15,717 bases of DNA from Chloroflexota bacterium (GCA_019348395.1 JAHWJN010000014.1:1-15717); one strand, 5' to 3'. Counted from the stretch's first letter, positions 1 through 7,955 are shown. A program made the numbers and translations. The notes: generated by a model not told the origin, from the letters alone.

Positions 1-1
1 C

Positions 2-574
2 GATCTGAGGGAAGCCGCCGCTCGCGAGGCCGCCGCGAAGGACGCCGCCGCCCGCGAGGCGGCCGCCCGAGAGGCGGAGGCCGCCCGCCGCGCCGCGGAG
101 GCGGCGCGCCGCGCCGCGGACGAGCAGACACGTCAGAACGCCACGTCGAACTACGGCTTCCGCTGGCCGGAGCGCAGCTTCCGCATCACGCAGGAGTGGG
201 GGCCGACCGGCTTCGCGCTCGAGCCGCCATATACCTACAAGGGCACGTACTACCCGCACTTCCACGCGGGCATCGACTTCGCGAACGGCTGCGGGACGCC
301 GATCTACGCGGCCGGGGCGGGCGTCGTGGTGGCGTCGGGCCAGCCGCTCATGCCGTGGGACAGCGGCTACGGAGTGGTGGTTGACCACGGCGACGGGATC
401 CAGACCTGGTACTGGCACATGCAGGCGCGGGTGGTCGTGTCACCCGGCCAGATCGTGACGAGCGAGACGGTGATCGGCCATGAGGGGACGACCGGCCTGT
501 CGACCGGGTGCCATGTCCACTTTGCCGTGAACCATCACGGCGTGTGGGAGAACCCGCGCTGGTACCTGCCCTAG
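2..574 (+). CDS. M23 family metallopeptidase (LytM-type), C-terminal part
   Basis: The 5' end lies outside the window; 190 residues up to a TAG stop are visible. Residues 1-45 are an Ala/Glu/Arg-rich heptad-like stretch (repeated REAA units), probably the end of a coiled coil as in EnvC/NlpD-type hydrolases. From about residue 50 there is a peptidase M23 domain with the family zinc ligands: H88 and D92 in HAGID, H171 and H173 in the HVH motif, plus H139 in YWHMQ as likely catalytic helper. Known role of the family: zinc-dependent cleavage of peptidoglycan peptide cross-links outside the membrane. All expected active-site residues are present, so it looks catalytically competent. An export signal would lie upstream of the window. 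It ends 4 nt before the convergent phosphorylase gene, so there is no room for a separate terminator. Confidence 0.93.
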   Translation, partial: DLREAAAREAAAKDAAAREAAAREAEAARRAAEAARRAADEQTRQNATSNYGFRWPERSFRITQEWGPTGFALEPPYTYKGTYYPHFHAGIDFANGCGTPIYAAGAGVVVASGQPLMPWDSGYGVVVDHGDGIQTWYWHMQARVVVSPGQIVTSETVIGHEGTTGLSTGCHVHFAVNHHGVWENPRWYLP

Positions 575-578
575 GGGC

Positions 579-2735
579 TCAGGCCTCGACGGGAACCGCG
601 ACCGCCGGCAGGTACAGGCGGTCGACGTACTCGGTCAGCATGCGCGCGGTGCTGAACTGCCAGAGGGCACCGGCGATCGACGCGCGCATCGTCTCCATCC
701 AGGCCATCGGCACGCCGTCGCTGCCACGGTCGTAGAAGCGCGGCACGATGTCCTCCTCGAGCAGCCGGTACAGCTCGGCCGCATCGGCTGAATCCTGAGC
801 CTCCTCGTCGCCGTCGCTGGTGCGGTCGCCGATGGCCCACCCGTTGGTGCCGTTGAAGCCCTCGTCCCACCATCCGTCCAGGATGCTGACCGAGGGGATG
901 CCGTTGATGGCGGCCTTCATTCCCGAGGTGCCGGATGCCTCCATCGGCCGTCGAGGATTGTTGAGCCAGATATCGACTCCGCCGACCAGGAAGCGGGCGA
1001 TGCGCATGTCGTAGTCCTCGACGATGAAGACCCGGCCGCGCAGCCGGTCCGACCTCGAGAGCTCGAAGATGTGCTGAATAACCCGCTGGCCCGGACGGTC
1101 GGCGGGATGCGCCTTGCCGGCGATGACGATCTGGACCGGCCGGTCAGACCGGGAGAGCAGCGCCGCGAGGCGCTCCTCGTCGCGGAACAGGAGGGCCGCG
1201 CGCTTGTAGGTGGCGAACCGGCGCGCGAAGCCGATGGTCAGCGCCTCCGGATTCAGCACGCCGCGAACGGCGCGCAGCGCGTCGGGCGACTCGCCGTGGC
1301 GGGCGAACTGCCGGGCCAGGCGCGACTCGAGGAAGCCGCTCATCTCGCGCTTCTGCTGCTGATGCGCGCCCCACAGCTCTTCAGCGTCGATCTCGGCCAG
1401 GCTGGCAAGCGGGCCGGGGCCGTTCATGTCGACCCCGAGGGGCCGCCCGACGGCTCGCTCGATGAGGCGGCGCACGGGGCGGCCGAGCCACGTCGGCACG
1501 TGGACGCCGTTCGTGATCGCGTCGACCGGGTGGCCGGCCAGCGACTGCCACGTCTCGGTGGCGGTCGCCCCGTGGAGCTGACTGACGGCGTTCGCACCGC
1601 TGGCGTGGCGCAGCACGAACGCGGTCATGTCGAACGGGGCATCCGGCGCGTCCGTGTGGCCACGGCCCAGCTCGAGCAGCTCGGCGGGTTCGCTGCGGGT
1701 GGCCGCAAACCAGCGGTCGAGGGCCCGGGCCACCAGGTCACGTGCGAAGACTTCGTTGCCTGCCGGAACGGGGGTGTGGATGGTGAAGACGGCGTCGCGC
1801 CCGACGCGCCGCAGCGCCTCCCCGGCCGCCAGCCCGGGTTCCCTGTCCACGAGCTCGCAGGCACGCTCGACGAGCAGGAACGCGGAGTGCCCCTCGTTGA
1901 GGTGCCAGACCGCCGGCTCGATGCCGAGCGCGCGCAGGGCCCGGACGCCTCCCATTCCGAGGACCAGCTCCTGGCAGAGCCGCATCTCGCGGCCGCGGAC
2001 GTAGAGAATGTGGGTGATCGGGCGGTCGGCCGGGTGGTTGGCCGGGATGTCGGTGTCCAGCAGCAGGATGGGCACCCGGCCCACCTGGGCCACCCAGACC
2101 GCGGCGTGGACGGTGCGATCGGCGACCTCGACGCTGACCTGGAGCGGACCCCCGTCGCGACCTCGCGCGCGGCGCAGTGGCAGCTGCGAGGGATCGAGGT
2201 CGGGCTGCGCGTGCTCCTGGTGCCCATCGGCGTCGATCTGCTGGCGGAAGTAGCCTCGTCGGTAGAGGAGGCCCACGCCGATGAACGGCAGCGCCGCGTC
2301 CGAGGCGGACTTGCAGTGGTCGCCGGCCAGGATGCCCAGGCCGCCGGAGTAGATCTGCATCGACTCGTGAATTCCGAACTCGGCACAGAAGTAGGCGATC
2401 GGTCCGGGGAGGGCGCGCTCCGGCGTCGTGGCGTACCAGGAGTCGGCGCCGTTGGCCAGGTAGCGGTGGAACTCGTCGAGGACCCGGCTGGCGTCGACCA
2501 TGAAGTCCTCGTCGGCGGCCATCTCCGCCCAGCGTGCCTGGTCGACGCCGCGCAGCACGGGGATCGGGTTGCGGTGACGGGTCCACGCGGCCTGGTCCAG
2601 CCGGCTGAACAGCGACTGGGCGCGCGGCGTCCAGCTCCACCACAGGTTGTAGGCAAGCTCGTCGAGCCCTTCGAGCCCGGCGGGCAGGTAGATGTCGGGA
2701 CCGGGCAGCGTCGGCACGCGGAGGGATGTGGTCAC
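579..2735 (-). CDS. glgP: Alpha-glucan (glycogen/maltodextrin) phosphorylase, GT35
   Basis: A 718-residue protein that releases glucose-1-phosphate from glycogen or maltodextrin with inorganic phosphate. The first ~110 residues (LAYNLWWSW motif) match the DUF3417 domain typical of the bacterial alpha-glucan phosphorylase branch. Further on are HLNEGHSAF (278-286), HTPVPAGNE (from H320) and, near the C-terminus, EASGTSGMK, whose lysine (about K607) is the expected PLP Schiff-base residue. Length fits this short branch. I chose the GTG at 2735 because a TATCAT -10 element lies 8 nt upstream and homology starts right after it; the longer ATG at 2798 would run into the divergent gene. One family segment usually read as LYGGDRE is LYVRGRE here, a small deviation. 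It is transcribed alone, divergent from the PLP enzyme gene. Confidence 0.95.
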   Translation of the reverse strand: MTTSLRVPTLPGPDIYLPAGLEGLDELAYNLWWSWTPRAQSLFSRLDQAAWTRHRNPIPVLRGVDQARWAEMAADEDFMVDASRVLDEFHRYLANGADSWYATTPERALPGPIAYFCAEFGIHESMQIYSGGLGILAGDHCKSASDAALPFIGVGLLYRRGYFRQQIDADGHQEHAQPDLDPSQLPLRRARGRDGGPLQVSVEVADRTVHAAVWVAQVGRVPILLLDTDIPANHPADRPITHILYVRGREMRLCQELVLGMGGVRALRALGIEPAVWHLNEGHSAFLLVERACELVDREPGLAAGEALRRVGRDAVFTIHTPVPAGNEVFARDLVARALDRWFAATRSEPAELLELGRGHTDAPDAPFDMTAFVLRHASGANAVSQLHGATATETWQSLAGHPVDAITNGVHVPTWLGRPVRRLIERAVGRPLGVDMNGPGPLASLAEIDAEELWGAHQQQKREMSGFLESRLARQFARHGESPDALRAVRGVLNPEALTIGFARRFATYKRAALLFRDEERLAALLSRSDRPVQIVIAGKAHPADRPGQRVIQHIFELSRSDRLRGRVFIVEDYDMRIARFLVGGVDIWLNNPRRPMEASGTSGMKAAINGIPSVSILDGWWDEGFNGTNGWAIGDRTSDGDEEAQDSADAAELYRLLEEDIVPRFYDRGSDGVPMAWMETMRASIAGALWQFSTARMLTEYVDRLYLPAVAVPVEA

Positions 2736-2743
2736 GGCTGCCG

Positions 2744-2749
2744 ATGATA
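2744..2749 (-). promoter_or_regulatory. -10 element of glgP, leaderless type
   Basis: TATCAT on the minus strand, 8 nt before the GTG start at 2735. No good -35 hexamer and no Shine-Dalgarno site is seen, so transcription probably starts at or next to the start codon. Inference from spacing only. Confidence 0.5.
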
Positions 2750-2762
2750 GCGAGGCGCGACG

Positions 2763-2768
2763 TACGAT
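2763..2768 (+). promoter_or_regulatory. -10 element of the PLP-enzyme gene, leaderless type
   Basis: TACGAT followed by 7 nt and ATG at 2776. This spacing puts the transcription start on the A of the ATG. It lies 13 bp from the divergent glgP -10, and the upstream part of each promoter lies inside or next to the other gene's start. Confidence 0.5.
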
Positions 2769-2775
2769 GGATGCC

Positions 2776-4068
2776 ATGACCTCCATCCGTGAATCCACCG
2801 GCCTCGACGTCGCCGCGCTGCGCGATCACTTTCCCGCGCTGGGGCGCGCCGTGGACGGCCGCCCGATCGCGTACCTCGACGGACCCGGCGGGACCCAGGT
2901 GCCCCGGGAGTGCATCGATGCCATGCGCCGCTACCTCGAGCACAGCAACGCCAACCACGGCGGGGCGTTCATCGCCTCCGTCGAGACCGATGCGATGCTG
3001 CATGAGGTTCATGCCGCCGGGGCGGACTTCCTCGGCGCCCACGATCCCGATGAGATCGTGATCGGTCCCAACATGACCACCCTCACCTTCGCGGTGAGCC
3101 GCGCCCTCGGGCGGGACCTGCAGCCCGGGGACGAGATCGTCGTCACGCGCCTCGACCATGACGCCAACGTGGCCCCCTGGCTGGCCGTCGCCGAGGACCG
3201 GGGCGCGCAGGTGCGCTGGATCGAGCTGGCCGACGATCGCGCCAGCCTCGACCTCGCGAGCCTCGACCGGGTGATCGGCCCGCGCACGCGGATCGTCGCC
3301 GTCGGACTCGCGTCCAACGCGCTCGGCACGGTGACCGACGTGGGCCGGGTGATCGAGGTTGCGCACGCCGCCGGTGCCCTGGCGTTCGTCGACGCGGTCC
3401 ATGCCGCGCCGCACCTGCCGATCGATGTCTCGGCGCTGCGGGCCGACCTCCTCGTGGTGAGCCCGTACAAGTTCTTCGCTCCGCATCTCGGCATGCTCTA
3501 CGGCCGGCGCGACCTGCTGGAGCGGCTGGTCGCGTACCGCGTCCGCCCGGCGGGTGAGGCGCTGCCCGGCAAGTGGGAGGTCGGGACCCAGAGTCACGAG
3601 TCACTCGCCGGGCTGCTGGGCACGTTCGCCTACCTGGAGCGCCTCGGCGCCGCATACGGGCGAAGCGGGTCCGATGACTCACGCCGCGCTCGCCTTCGCG
3701 CGGCGATGTCGGCAATTCATGCCCACGAGCGCGAGCTCTCCCTCGGCGTCCTCGATCGGCTTGCAGACGTGCCGGGCCTGGTGCTGCACGGGCTCTCCGA
3801 CGCCGCCCGCGTCGACGAACGCGTCCCCACCTTCTCCGTTACGCTCCCCGGCCATCACCCACGCGCCATCGCCGAGCATCTGGCCTCGCGGGCCATCAGC
3901 ACCTGGGACGGCGACTTCTACGCGTGGGAGCTCATCCGGTCGTTGGGCCTCGGCGACACAGGTGGGCTCCTTCGCATCGGGCTCGTGCACTACAACACTC
4001 TCGCGGAGGTCGACCGCCTGGTGGAGGCGGTGCGCGAGCTCCTCGGTCGAGACTCGGTCCGCGCTTGA
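2776..4068 (+). CDS. Cysteine desulfurase-like PLP-dependent enzyme (class V aminotransferase fold)
   Basis: A 430-residue fold-type I PLP enzyme of the aminotransferase class V/cysteine-desulfurase superfamily, closest in pattern to the TIGR01976-type cysteine desulfurase-like proteins. Visible marks are YLDGPGGTQVP near the N-terminus, NANHGG, the LDHDANVAPW segment, VDAVHAAPH (PLP-ring aspartate) and SPYKFF with the Schiff-base lysine K232. The C-terminal domain has FYAWELIRSLGL and GLLRIGLVHYNT. The only cysteine I see is near the N-terminus (VPRECID). No cysteine lies in the region where IscS/SufS carry the persulfide cysteine, so desulfurase activity through that route is doubtful and the substrate is unknown. 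Start: ATG 2776 fits a leaderless promoter; an in-frame ATG at 2767, with GAGG 11 nt upstream, is the alternative. No Fe-S assembly genes are nearby. Confidence 0.88.
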   Translation: MTSIRESTGLDVAALRDHFPALGRAVDGRPIAYLDGPGGTQVPRECIDAMRRYLEHSNANHGGAFIASVETDAMLHEVHAAGADFLGAHDPDEIVIGPNMTTLTFAVSRALGRDLQPGDEIVVTRLDHDANVAPWLAVAEDRGAQVRWIELADDRASLDLASLDRVIGPRTRIVAVGLASNALGTVTDVGRVIEVAHAAGALAFVDAVHAAPHLPIDVSALRADLLVVSPYKFFAPHLGMLYGRRDLLERLVAYRVRPAGEALPGKWEVGTQSHESLAGLLGTFAYLERLGAAYGRSGSDDSRRARLRAAMSAIHAHERELSLGVLDRLADVPGLVLHGLSDAARVDERVPTFSVTLPGHHPRAIAEHLASRAISTWDGDFYAWELIRSLGLGDTGGLLRIGLVHYNTLAEVDRLVEAVRELLGRDSVRA

Positions 4069-4078
4069 GGCGAGGCGC

Positions 4079-4084
4079 TACCCT
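4079..4084 (+). promoter_or_regulatory. -10 element of the HTH/coiled-coil gene, leaderless type
   Basis: TACCCT followed by 8 nt and ATG at 4093, within the 24-bp gap after the upstream stop. There is no Shine-Dalgarno site. Read-through from the upstream gene is also possible. Confidence 0.35.
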
Positions 4085-4092
4085 TGGCGCCG

Positions 4093-5589
4093 ATGGAGGG
4101 CTACTCGGTCACCGAAGCGGCGTCCGTGCTCGGCGTCCCCGCCGAGCGCGTGTGGGAGCTGCTTGCCCGTGGCGTCCTGGCTGGACAGCCGGAGGGGGAG
4201 ACGGGCATGCGCGTCTTCCTCCAGCCGCGGCCCGCCCCGGCGGCGGCACCTGCCCAATCGGCTCGGACCGACAGCGGCAACGGAGAGGAGCACCGCGAGC
4301 TGTCGCCGTTCCGCGAGCTGCTCACCGAGTTTCGCAGCCTGACCGAACGGTACGGGCAGGCGCTGCTCGCGCTGGGGGAGGCGCGCGGCGAGGTCGCTGC
4401 GCTGCGCTCGCGCGTCGACCTGCTCGAGGCGCGCATGGATCTCAGACTGCCCTCCGCGGCGACCGATGGGCCCCCGGTGGGATGGGCCGAGCCGGTTCCC
4501 CGGACGCCGCCTCGACCCGCCCCGGAGGCCGCGCCCGCACCTGAGCCGACCGGGATGGTGCGCCCAGAGCCGGATCGCGACGACGTCCCACGGACCGAGG
4601 CCGAACCCGCGCCCGAGGTCCGCACTCCGCGCCGCAGCACGGCTGGCCACGCCACCGATGGCTTCGCGGAGGCGCTGGCCCGAGCCGAGGATCCCTCGGT
4701 GCCCGAGCTGCTCGGTGGAGCGGAGACGGCCGCTGCCCACGCCAACCTCGGCGCGGAGTCGGGCGGCGATGTGCCCGACGACGCCGACGTGACGCTCCCG
4801 CGGGAGCTGGCTCCTGCCACGGATGTGCCGGTGGCGGAGGAGGCCGCCGAGACCGTCGACGGTGATGGGGGCGCCGAGAAGGACACGAGCACGGAACGGA
4901 AAGAGAGCGACGACGACGGCGCTCCCGAGCAGGATGCGACCGAAGTGGCGGCGGTCGATGCGACCGCGGGCGAGCAGTCCGAGCCGGAGCCGGAGCCGGA
5001 CCCGGAAGCCGCCCAGGCGCAAGGCGCCCAGGCGCAAGGCGCCCCGGCGCAGGCTGCCGATGCCGAGTCCGAGCCGGAGTCCGCCGAGCCAGACGCGATG
5101 GAGGCACCGGCCTGGCGCGACGATCGGTACACCGCCGAGATCGGCGACCCCGACTGGTGGGAGCCGGAGGACGAGAGCTCGGAGCCTGCATCGGCGGTCG
5201 AGGAGCGGCCGCAGCCTTCCCCCGCGTCGCCGGCAATCGAACCCCGAGGCCTGACCCGCCTGCGCCGCGTGCCACCGGCCAGACCCGAGGAGGCGACCGT
5301 GCCGGCCGAGGAGGCTGGCGAGGCAGCCGACGAGATGGAGATGGCGCCGACCGGACGCTCCGGGGCCGAGGACGCCCCACCGGACGCGCGCCCACCGTCT
5401 GACGACCCCCTGGCCGCGCTGGAAGCGCTCTCTCGTGCAACTCCGGGCCCGACATCACGCCCCGGACCCCGGCCACAGCCGCCCGCCCGATCGCCGGTGA
5501 GCCATCCACCGGCCGCCAGCGCCCGGCCGCTGCCGCCGACGGCGGCGGGTCGCGCCTACCGTCGCCTGCGGCGGATCTTCCCCGGCTGA
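4093..5589 (+). CDS. HTH (MerR/excisionase-like) and coiled-coil protein with a long disordered acidic tail
   Basis: A 498-residue protein I cannot assign to a named family. Residues 3-31 (YSVTEAASVLGVPAERVWEL) look like the winged-helix recognition segment of MerR/excisionase-type DNA-binding domains. Residues ~67-117 form a likely coiled coil (LLTEFRSLTERYGQALL). Residues ~120-480 are low-complexity, rich in Pro, Ala, Glu and Asp, and predicted by eye to be disordered; the segment includes three 15-bp tandem repeats. The last ~16 residues are basic (RAYRRLRRIF), opposite in charge to the tail. The architecture suggests a dimeric DNA-binding protein with a long acidic tether, but the function is unknown. 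Start: ATG 4093, supported by the -10 spacing; a TTG three codons earlier is an alternative. It follows the PLP gene by 24 bp and converges on the oxidoreductase with a 7-bp gap. Confidence 0.8.
   Translation: MEGYSVTEAASVLGVPAERVWELLARGVLAGQPEGETGMRVFLQPRPAPAAAPAQSARTDSGNGEEHRELSPFRELLTEFRSLTERYGQALLALGEARGEVAALRSRVDLLEARMDLRLPSAATDGPPVGWAEPVPRTPPRPAPEAAPAPEPTGMVRPEPDRDDVPRTEAEPAPEVRTPRRSTAGHATDGFAEALARAEDPSVPELLGGAETAAAHANLGAESGGDVPDDADVTLPRELAPATDVPVAEEAAETVDGDGGAEKDTSTERKESDDDGAPEQDATEVAAVDATAGEQSEPEPEPDPEAAQAQGAQAQGAPAQAADAESEPESAEPDAMEAPAWRDDRYTAEIGDPDWWEPEDESSEPASAVEERPQPSPASPAIEPRGLTRLRRVPPARPEEATVPAEEAGEAADEMEMAPTGRSGAEDAPPDARPPSDDPLAALEALSRATPGPTSRPGPRPQPPARSPVSHPPAASARPLPPTAAGRAYRRLRRIFPG
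5011..5055 (+). repeat. Tandem 15-bp coding repeat (3 units)
   Basis: Two identical units of GCCCAGGCGCAAGGC (5011-5025, 5026-5040) and a third diverged unit (5041-5055) encode AQAQG, AQAQG and APAQA in the disordered tail. A preceding run of GAGCCG units encodes Glu-Pro repeats. This is probably replication slippage and is in frame, so it does not break the gene. Confidence 0.85.
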
Positions 5590-5596
5590 CGCCGGC

Positions 5597-7051
5597 TCAG
5601 TCGCTCGGTCCCAGCCGATATCCGAGCCGGCGTGGCATGCGGCTCAGCTCGCGGACCAGCCGGCTCGGCCGGCGGCCCGCCTCCTCCGCGTCCTCGCGCC
5701 TGACCATCGCCGCGCGCAGAACTCGGGCCCCGAGCACGCGGAATGGCTCAGGAGGAAAACGACGCGTCCGGCGCCCCACGAGGGGGAGGCGGGTCCATCG
5801 GTCATCGGTGCCGAGCACCAGTCCGGCGAGGATCCGTCCCGCGAGGTGCGACGGCGCCACCCCGTTGCCGGAGTAGCCGAATCCGAAGTGAACACGACCG
5901 CCGGGCAGCGTCCCGAAGCGTGGTAGGTGGTCCGGCGAGATGTCGATGGGCCCACCCCACGCATCGGTGATCGCGACCTCATCGAGCGCCGGAAAGAGCC
6001 AGCGCAGGCCATCGCCGGCGCGCGCGGCCGATGCCCTGTCATCGGTGAAGGAGCGGCCGATCCGTCCGCCGAAGCCCGGCGTGCCGCCGCCGGCGCCGAT
6101 CGCGATCCGGCCGTCGCGGGTGACGTGGAGATAGTGGACGCTGAAGCGGGCGTCGATGATCGACTCGCCGCCGGTCCAGCCGAGCTCGGAGGCGATGAGA
6201 TCCGGCGCCGGCTCGGTGCGGACCATGTAGCTGCCCCACGCGAGCAAGGACGATCGGAACGGTGACCAACCGGCGGTCCAGGCGTTCATGGCCATGACGA
6301 CGTGCCCGGCACGGACCTCCGCCGTGCCGGCGTCCGAGACGGCGGTGAGTCGCACCGTCGGGCCACTTCGGTCGCGGAGCCGCGTGACCCGCGTGCCCTC
6401 GTGGATCGCCACGCCGCGCTCGAGGCAGACGCGCCGCAGGCCGCGGACGAGATGTGCGGGATGGACGGTCGCGCCATCGGCCATGTGCGCGCCGCCGCGG
6501 AAGCGCGGTGACCGGCAGCGCGCGGCGACCTCCTCGACGGTCAGCGCGCGGTACGCATCGGGATGCCCGAGGCGCTCCGCCGTCCTGACGTCGGAGACCC
6601 ACCGGCCGTCATGGTGGGGCGTCGTCGAGACGAGGAGCATGCCGGCCCGTCGGTAGTGGGCATCCACCCCGTGGCGCTCGCACCAGTCGCCGATGTCGTG
6701 GACCGATGCGGCGACGGCCCGGGCGCATGCGAGAGCACCGTCGTCGCCGAACAGCTCGACGAGCGTGGCGATCTCGTCCCACCACGCGTTCACGAACCCG
6801 CCGTTCCGCCCGGACGGACCGCCGCCGCAGATGTCCTGCTCGAAGACGGCGACGCGCAGCGAGGGATCGTGCTCGGTGAGCCGGTAGGCGGTCCACAGTC
6901 CGGTGTAGCCACCCCCGATGACTGCGACGTCGACGGTGGTGTCGCCGGCCAGCCCGGGCATGGGCCCGGGCGATCGCTCCGCGGCGAGCGCCTCGCGGAG
7001 CCAGGGATTGCGGGTGTGCCCAGATGGCGCGGGGAACACCGTCGAAGTCAC
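5597..7051 (-). CDS. FAD-dependent oxidoreductase, DAO family (PuuB/glycine-oxidase-like)
   Basis: A 484-residue flavoprotein of the D-amino-acid-oxidase/GMC-type Rossmann family. Residues 42-51 carry VAVIGGGYTG, the dinucleotide-binding GxGxxG, with E71 at the end of beta-2 as the expected FAD-ribose ligand, then the SGRNGGFV motif. The C-terminal GFGYSGNGVAPSHLAGRIL is the second conserved FAD contact seen in gamma-glutamylputrescine oxidase-type enzymes. Expected reaction: oxidation of an amine or amino acid with O2 as acceptor; the substrate cannot be read from sequence. I chose the GTG at 7051 because GGAG lies 10 nt upstream and homology starts soon after. The ~55 residues after the FAD motif are a basic, lineage-specific tail. 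No polyamine genes are nearby. Confidence 0.88.
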   Translation of the reverse strand: MTSTVFPAPSGHTRNPWLREALAAERSPGPMPGLAGDTTVDVAVIGGGYTGLWTAYRLTEHDPSLRVAVFEQDICGGGPSGRNGGFVNAWWDEIATLVELFGDDGALACARAVAASVHDIGDWCERHGVDAHYRRAGMLLVSTTPHHDGRWVSDVRTAERLGHPDAYRALTVEEVAARCRSPRFRGGAHMADGATVHPAHLVRGLRRVCLERGVAIHEGTRVTRLRDRSGPTVRLTAVSDAGTAEVRAGHVVMAMNAWTAGWSPFRSSLLAWGSYMVRTEPAPDLIASELGWTGGESIIDARFSVHYLHVTRDGRIAIGAGGGTPGFGGRIGRSFTDDRASAARAGDGLRWLFPALDEVAITDAWGGPIDISPDHLPRFGTLPGGRVHFGFGYSGNGVAPSHLAGRILAGLVLGTDDRWTRLPLVGRRTRRFPPEPFRVLGARVLRAAMVRREDAEEAGRRPSRLVRELSRMPRRLGYRLGPSD

Positions 7052-7140
7052 GGCATCCAGTCTCCATGCCCCGTAGAGGATGTCACTCCCTGGCGGCCCG
7101 CGGATGCCGGACGGCACGCCGGGTGCAGGCATGGAGCGGC

Positions 7141-7149
7141 AGGAGGTGA
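7141..7149 (+). promoter_or_regulatory. Strong ribosome binding site of the DUF3096-like gene
   Basis: AGGAGGTGA, a nearly perfect anti-16S match, ends 3 nt before ATG 7153. It decides that this small frame is a real gene. Confidence 0.85.
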
Positions 7150-7152
7150 CAC

Positions 7153-7317
7153 ATGGACGTTGGAAACCCGCTGTTCTGGGCCGCACTGCTGGCGCTCGTG
7201 ACGGGCGTCCTCATCCTGCTCTTTCCGCGCATTCTCAACTACCTCGTCGCGATCTACCTGATCATCATCGGCGTCCTTGGTCTGGTGCCCTTCTTCACGG
7301 GGAACGCCACCCTCTGA
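7153..7317 (+). CDS. Small membrane protein, DUF3096-like (54 aa)
   Basis: A 54-residue hydrophobic protein. Two closely spaced membrane segments are visible, roughly residues 7-24 (WAALLALVTGVLILLF) and 29-48 (NYLVAIYLIIIGVLGLVPFF), joined by a Pro-Arg turn (FPRILNYLVAIYLI), the pattern typical of DUF3096 proteins. Function is unknown for the family. A near-perfect Shine-Dalgarno site precedes the ATG, which is strong evidence of translation. It is divergent from the FAD oxidoreductase (about 100 bp apart) and lies 22 bp upstream of the nicotinamidase gene. Confidence 0.85.
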   Translation: MDVGNPLFWAALLALVTGVLILLFPRILNYLVAIYLIIIGVLGLVPFFTGNATL

Positions 7318-7326
7318 CCGGGCGGT

Positions 7327-7332
7327 TACCAT
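7327..7332 (+). promoter_or_regulatory. -10 element of the nicotinamidase gene, leaderless type
   Basis: TACCAT, then CGGTCAC (7 nt), then ATG 7340. No ribosome binding site lies in the 22-bp gap after the DUF3096-like gene. The spacing matches leaderless promoters. Confidence 0.5.
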
Positions 7333-7339
7333 CGGTCAC

Positions 7340-7930
7340 ATGCCCGAATACGATTCTCGCACCGCCCTCGTGGTGGTCGACATGCAGAACGACTTCGCCG
7401 ACCCCGCCGGCAGCCTGGCCGTGTCGGGCGGCGAGACGATCGTGCCGCGCGTGAATCAGGCGGTGCGCGAGGCGACCGACGCAGGCAGCTTCGTGGTCGC
7501 CACCCAGGACTGGCATCCCGAATCGACGCCGCACTTCGAGAAGGACGGCGGCATCTGGCCGGTCCACTGCGTGGGCGGAACGTGGGGAGCCGAGCTACAC
7601 CCCACGCTCGACCTGCCGGCCGATGCCGCCCGCGTGCGCAAGGGCCAGAACGGCGAGGACGGGTACTCCGGCTTCACGATGCGGGACCCCGAGTCCGGCG
7701 AGGAGACCCCGACCGAGCTCGAGGGGCTGCTGCGCGATCGGCACATCGAGCGTGTGGTGGTGTGCGGCCTCGCCACGGACTACTGCGTGAAGGCGACGGC
7801 GCTCGACGCCGCTCGGCTCGCGTTCGAGACCGCGCTGCTGGCCGACGCGGTCGCCGCGGTCGACCTGCAGCCTGACGACGGGGAGCGCGCGCTCGCCGAG
7901 ATGCGCGACGCGGGCATCGCCGTCGGTTGA
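7340..7930 (+). CDS. pncA: Nicotinamidase (isochorismatase-fold hydrolase)
   Basis: A 196-residue cytoplasmic enzyme that deamidates nicotinamide to nicotinate in NAD salvage. The catalytic triad is D14 (VVDMQNDF), K101 (VRKGQ) and C149 (TDYCVKATALD). The metal ligands D57, H59, H65 and H76 (DWHP, HF, PVHC) line up in order and spacing with Asp49/His51/His57/His71 of M. tuberculosis PncA. This set distinguishes nicotinamidase from generic isochorismatase-like hydrolases. Length is usual for the family. The start at ATG 7340 is supported by the upstream -10 and by homology beginning a few residues later. The stop codon overlaps the -35 of the following nfeD promoter. Confidence 0.95.
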   Translation: MPEYDSRTALVVVDMQNDFADPAGSLAVSGGETIVPRVNQAVREATDAGSFVVATQDWHPESTPHFEKDGGIWPVHCVGGTWGAELHPTLDLPADAARVRKGQNGEDGYSGFTMRDPESGEETPTELEGLLRDRHIERVVVCGLATDYCVKATALDAARLAFETALLADAVAAVDLQPDDGERALAEMRDAGIAVG

Positions 7931-7955
7931 CGCCGGTCGGCGGCGGCCGTAGCGT
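7927..7955 (+). promoter_or_regulatory. Candidate sigma-70-type promoter of nfeD-slipin
   Basis: TTGACG (7927-7932) and TAGCGT (7950-7955) are separated by 17 bp. The -35 matches the consensus at 5 of 6 positions; the -10 keeps the T1, A2 and T6 positions. The start would be near 7962, giving a leader of about 120 nt. The -35 overlaps the pncA stop codon. Confidence 0.45.

Noticed and set aside
1071..2747. 558-codon plus-strand open frame opposite glgP
   Set aside because: Antisense shadow of a well-supported phosphorylase in high-GC DNA; the protein is low-complexity Gly/Arg/Val-rich with no family motif.
1738..3597. 619-codon minus-strand frame crossing glgP and the PLP gene
   Set aside because: Runs through the divergent promoter and two real genes in other frames; shows no domain features.
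5582..5595. Hairpin CCGGC/GCCGG between the HTH gene and the oxidoreductase
   Set aside because: Only 5 bp, no T-run, and such stems are expected by chance at this GC content.
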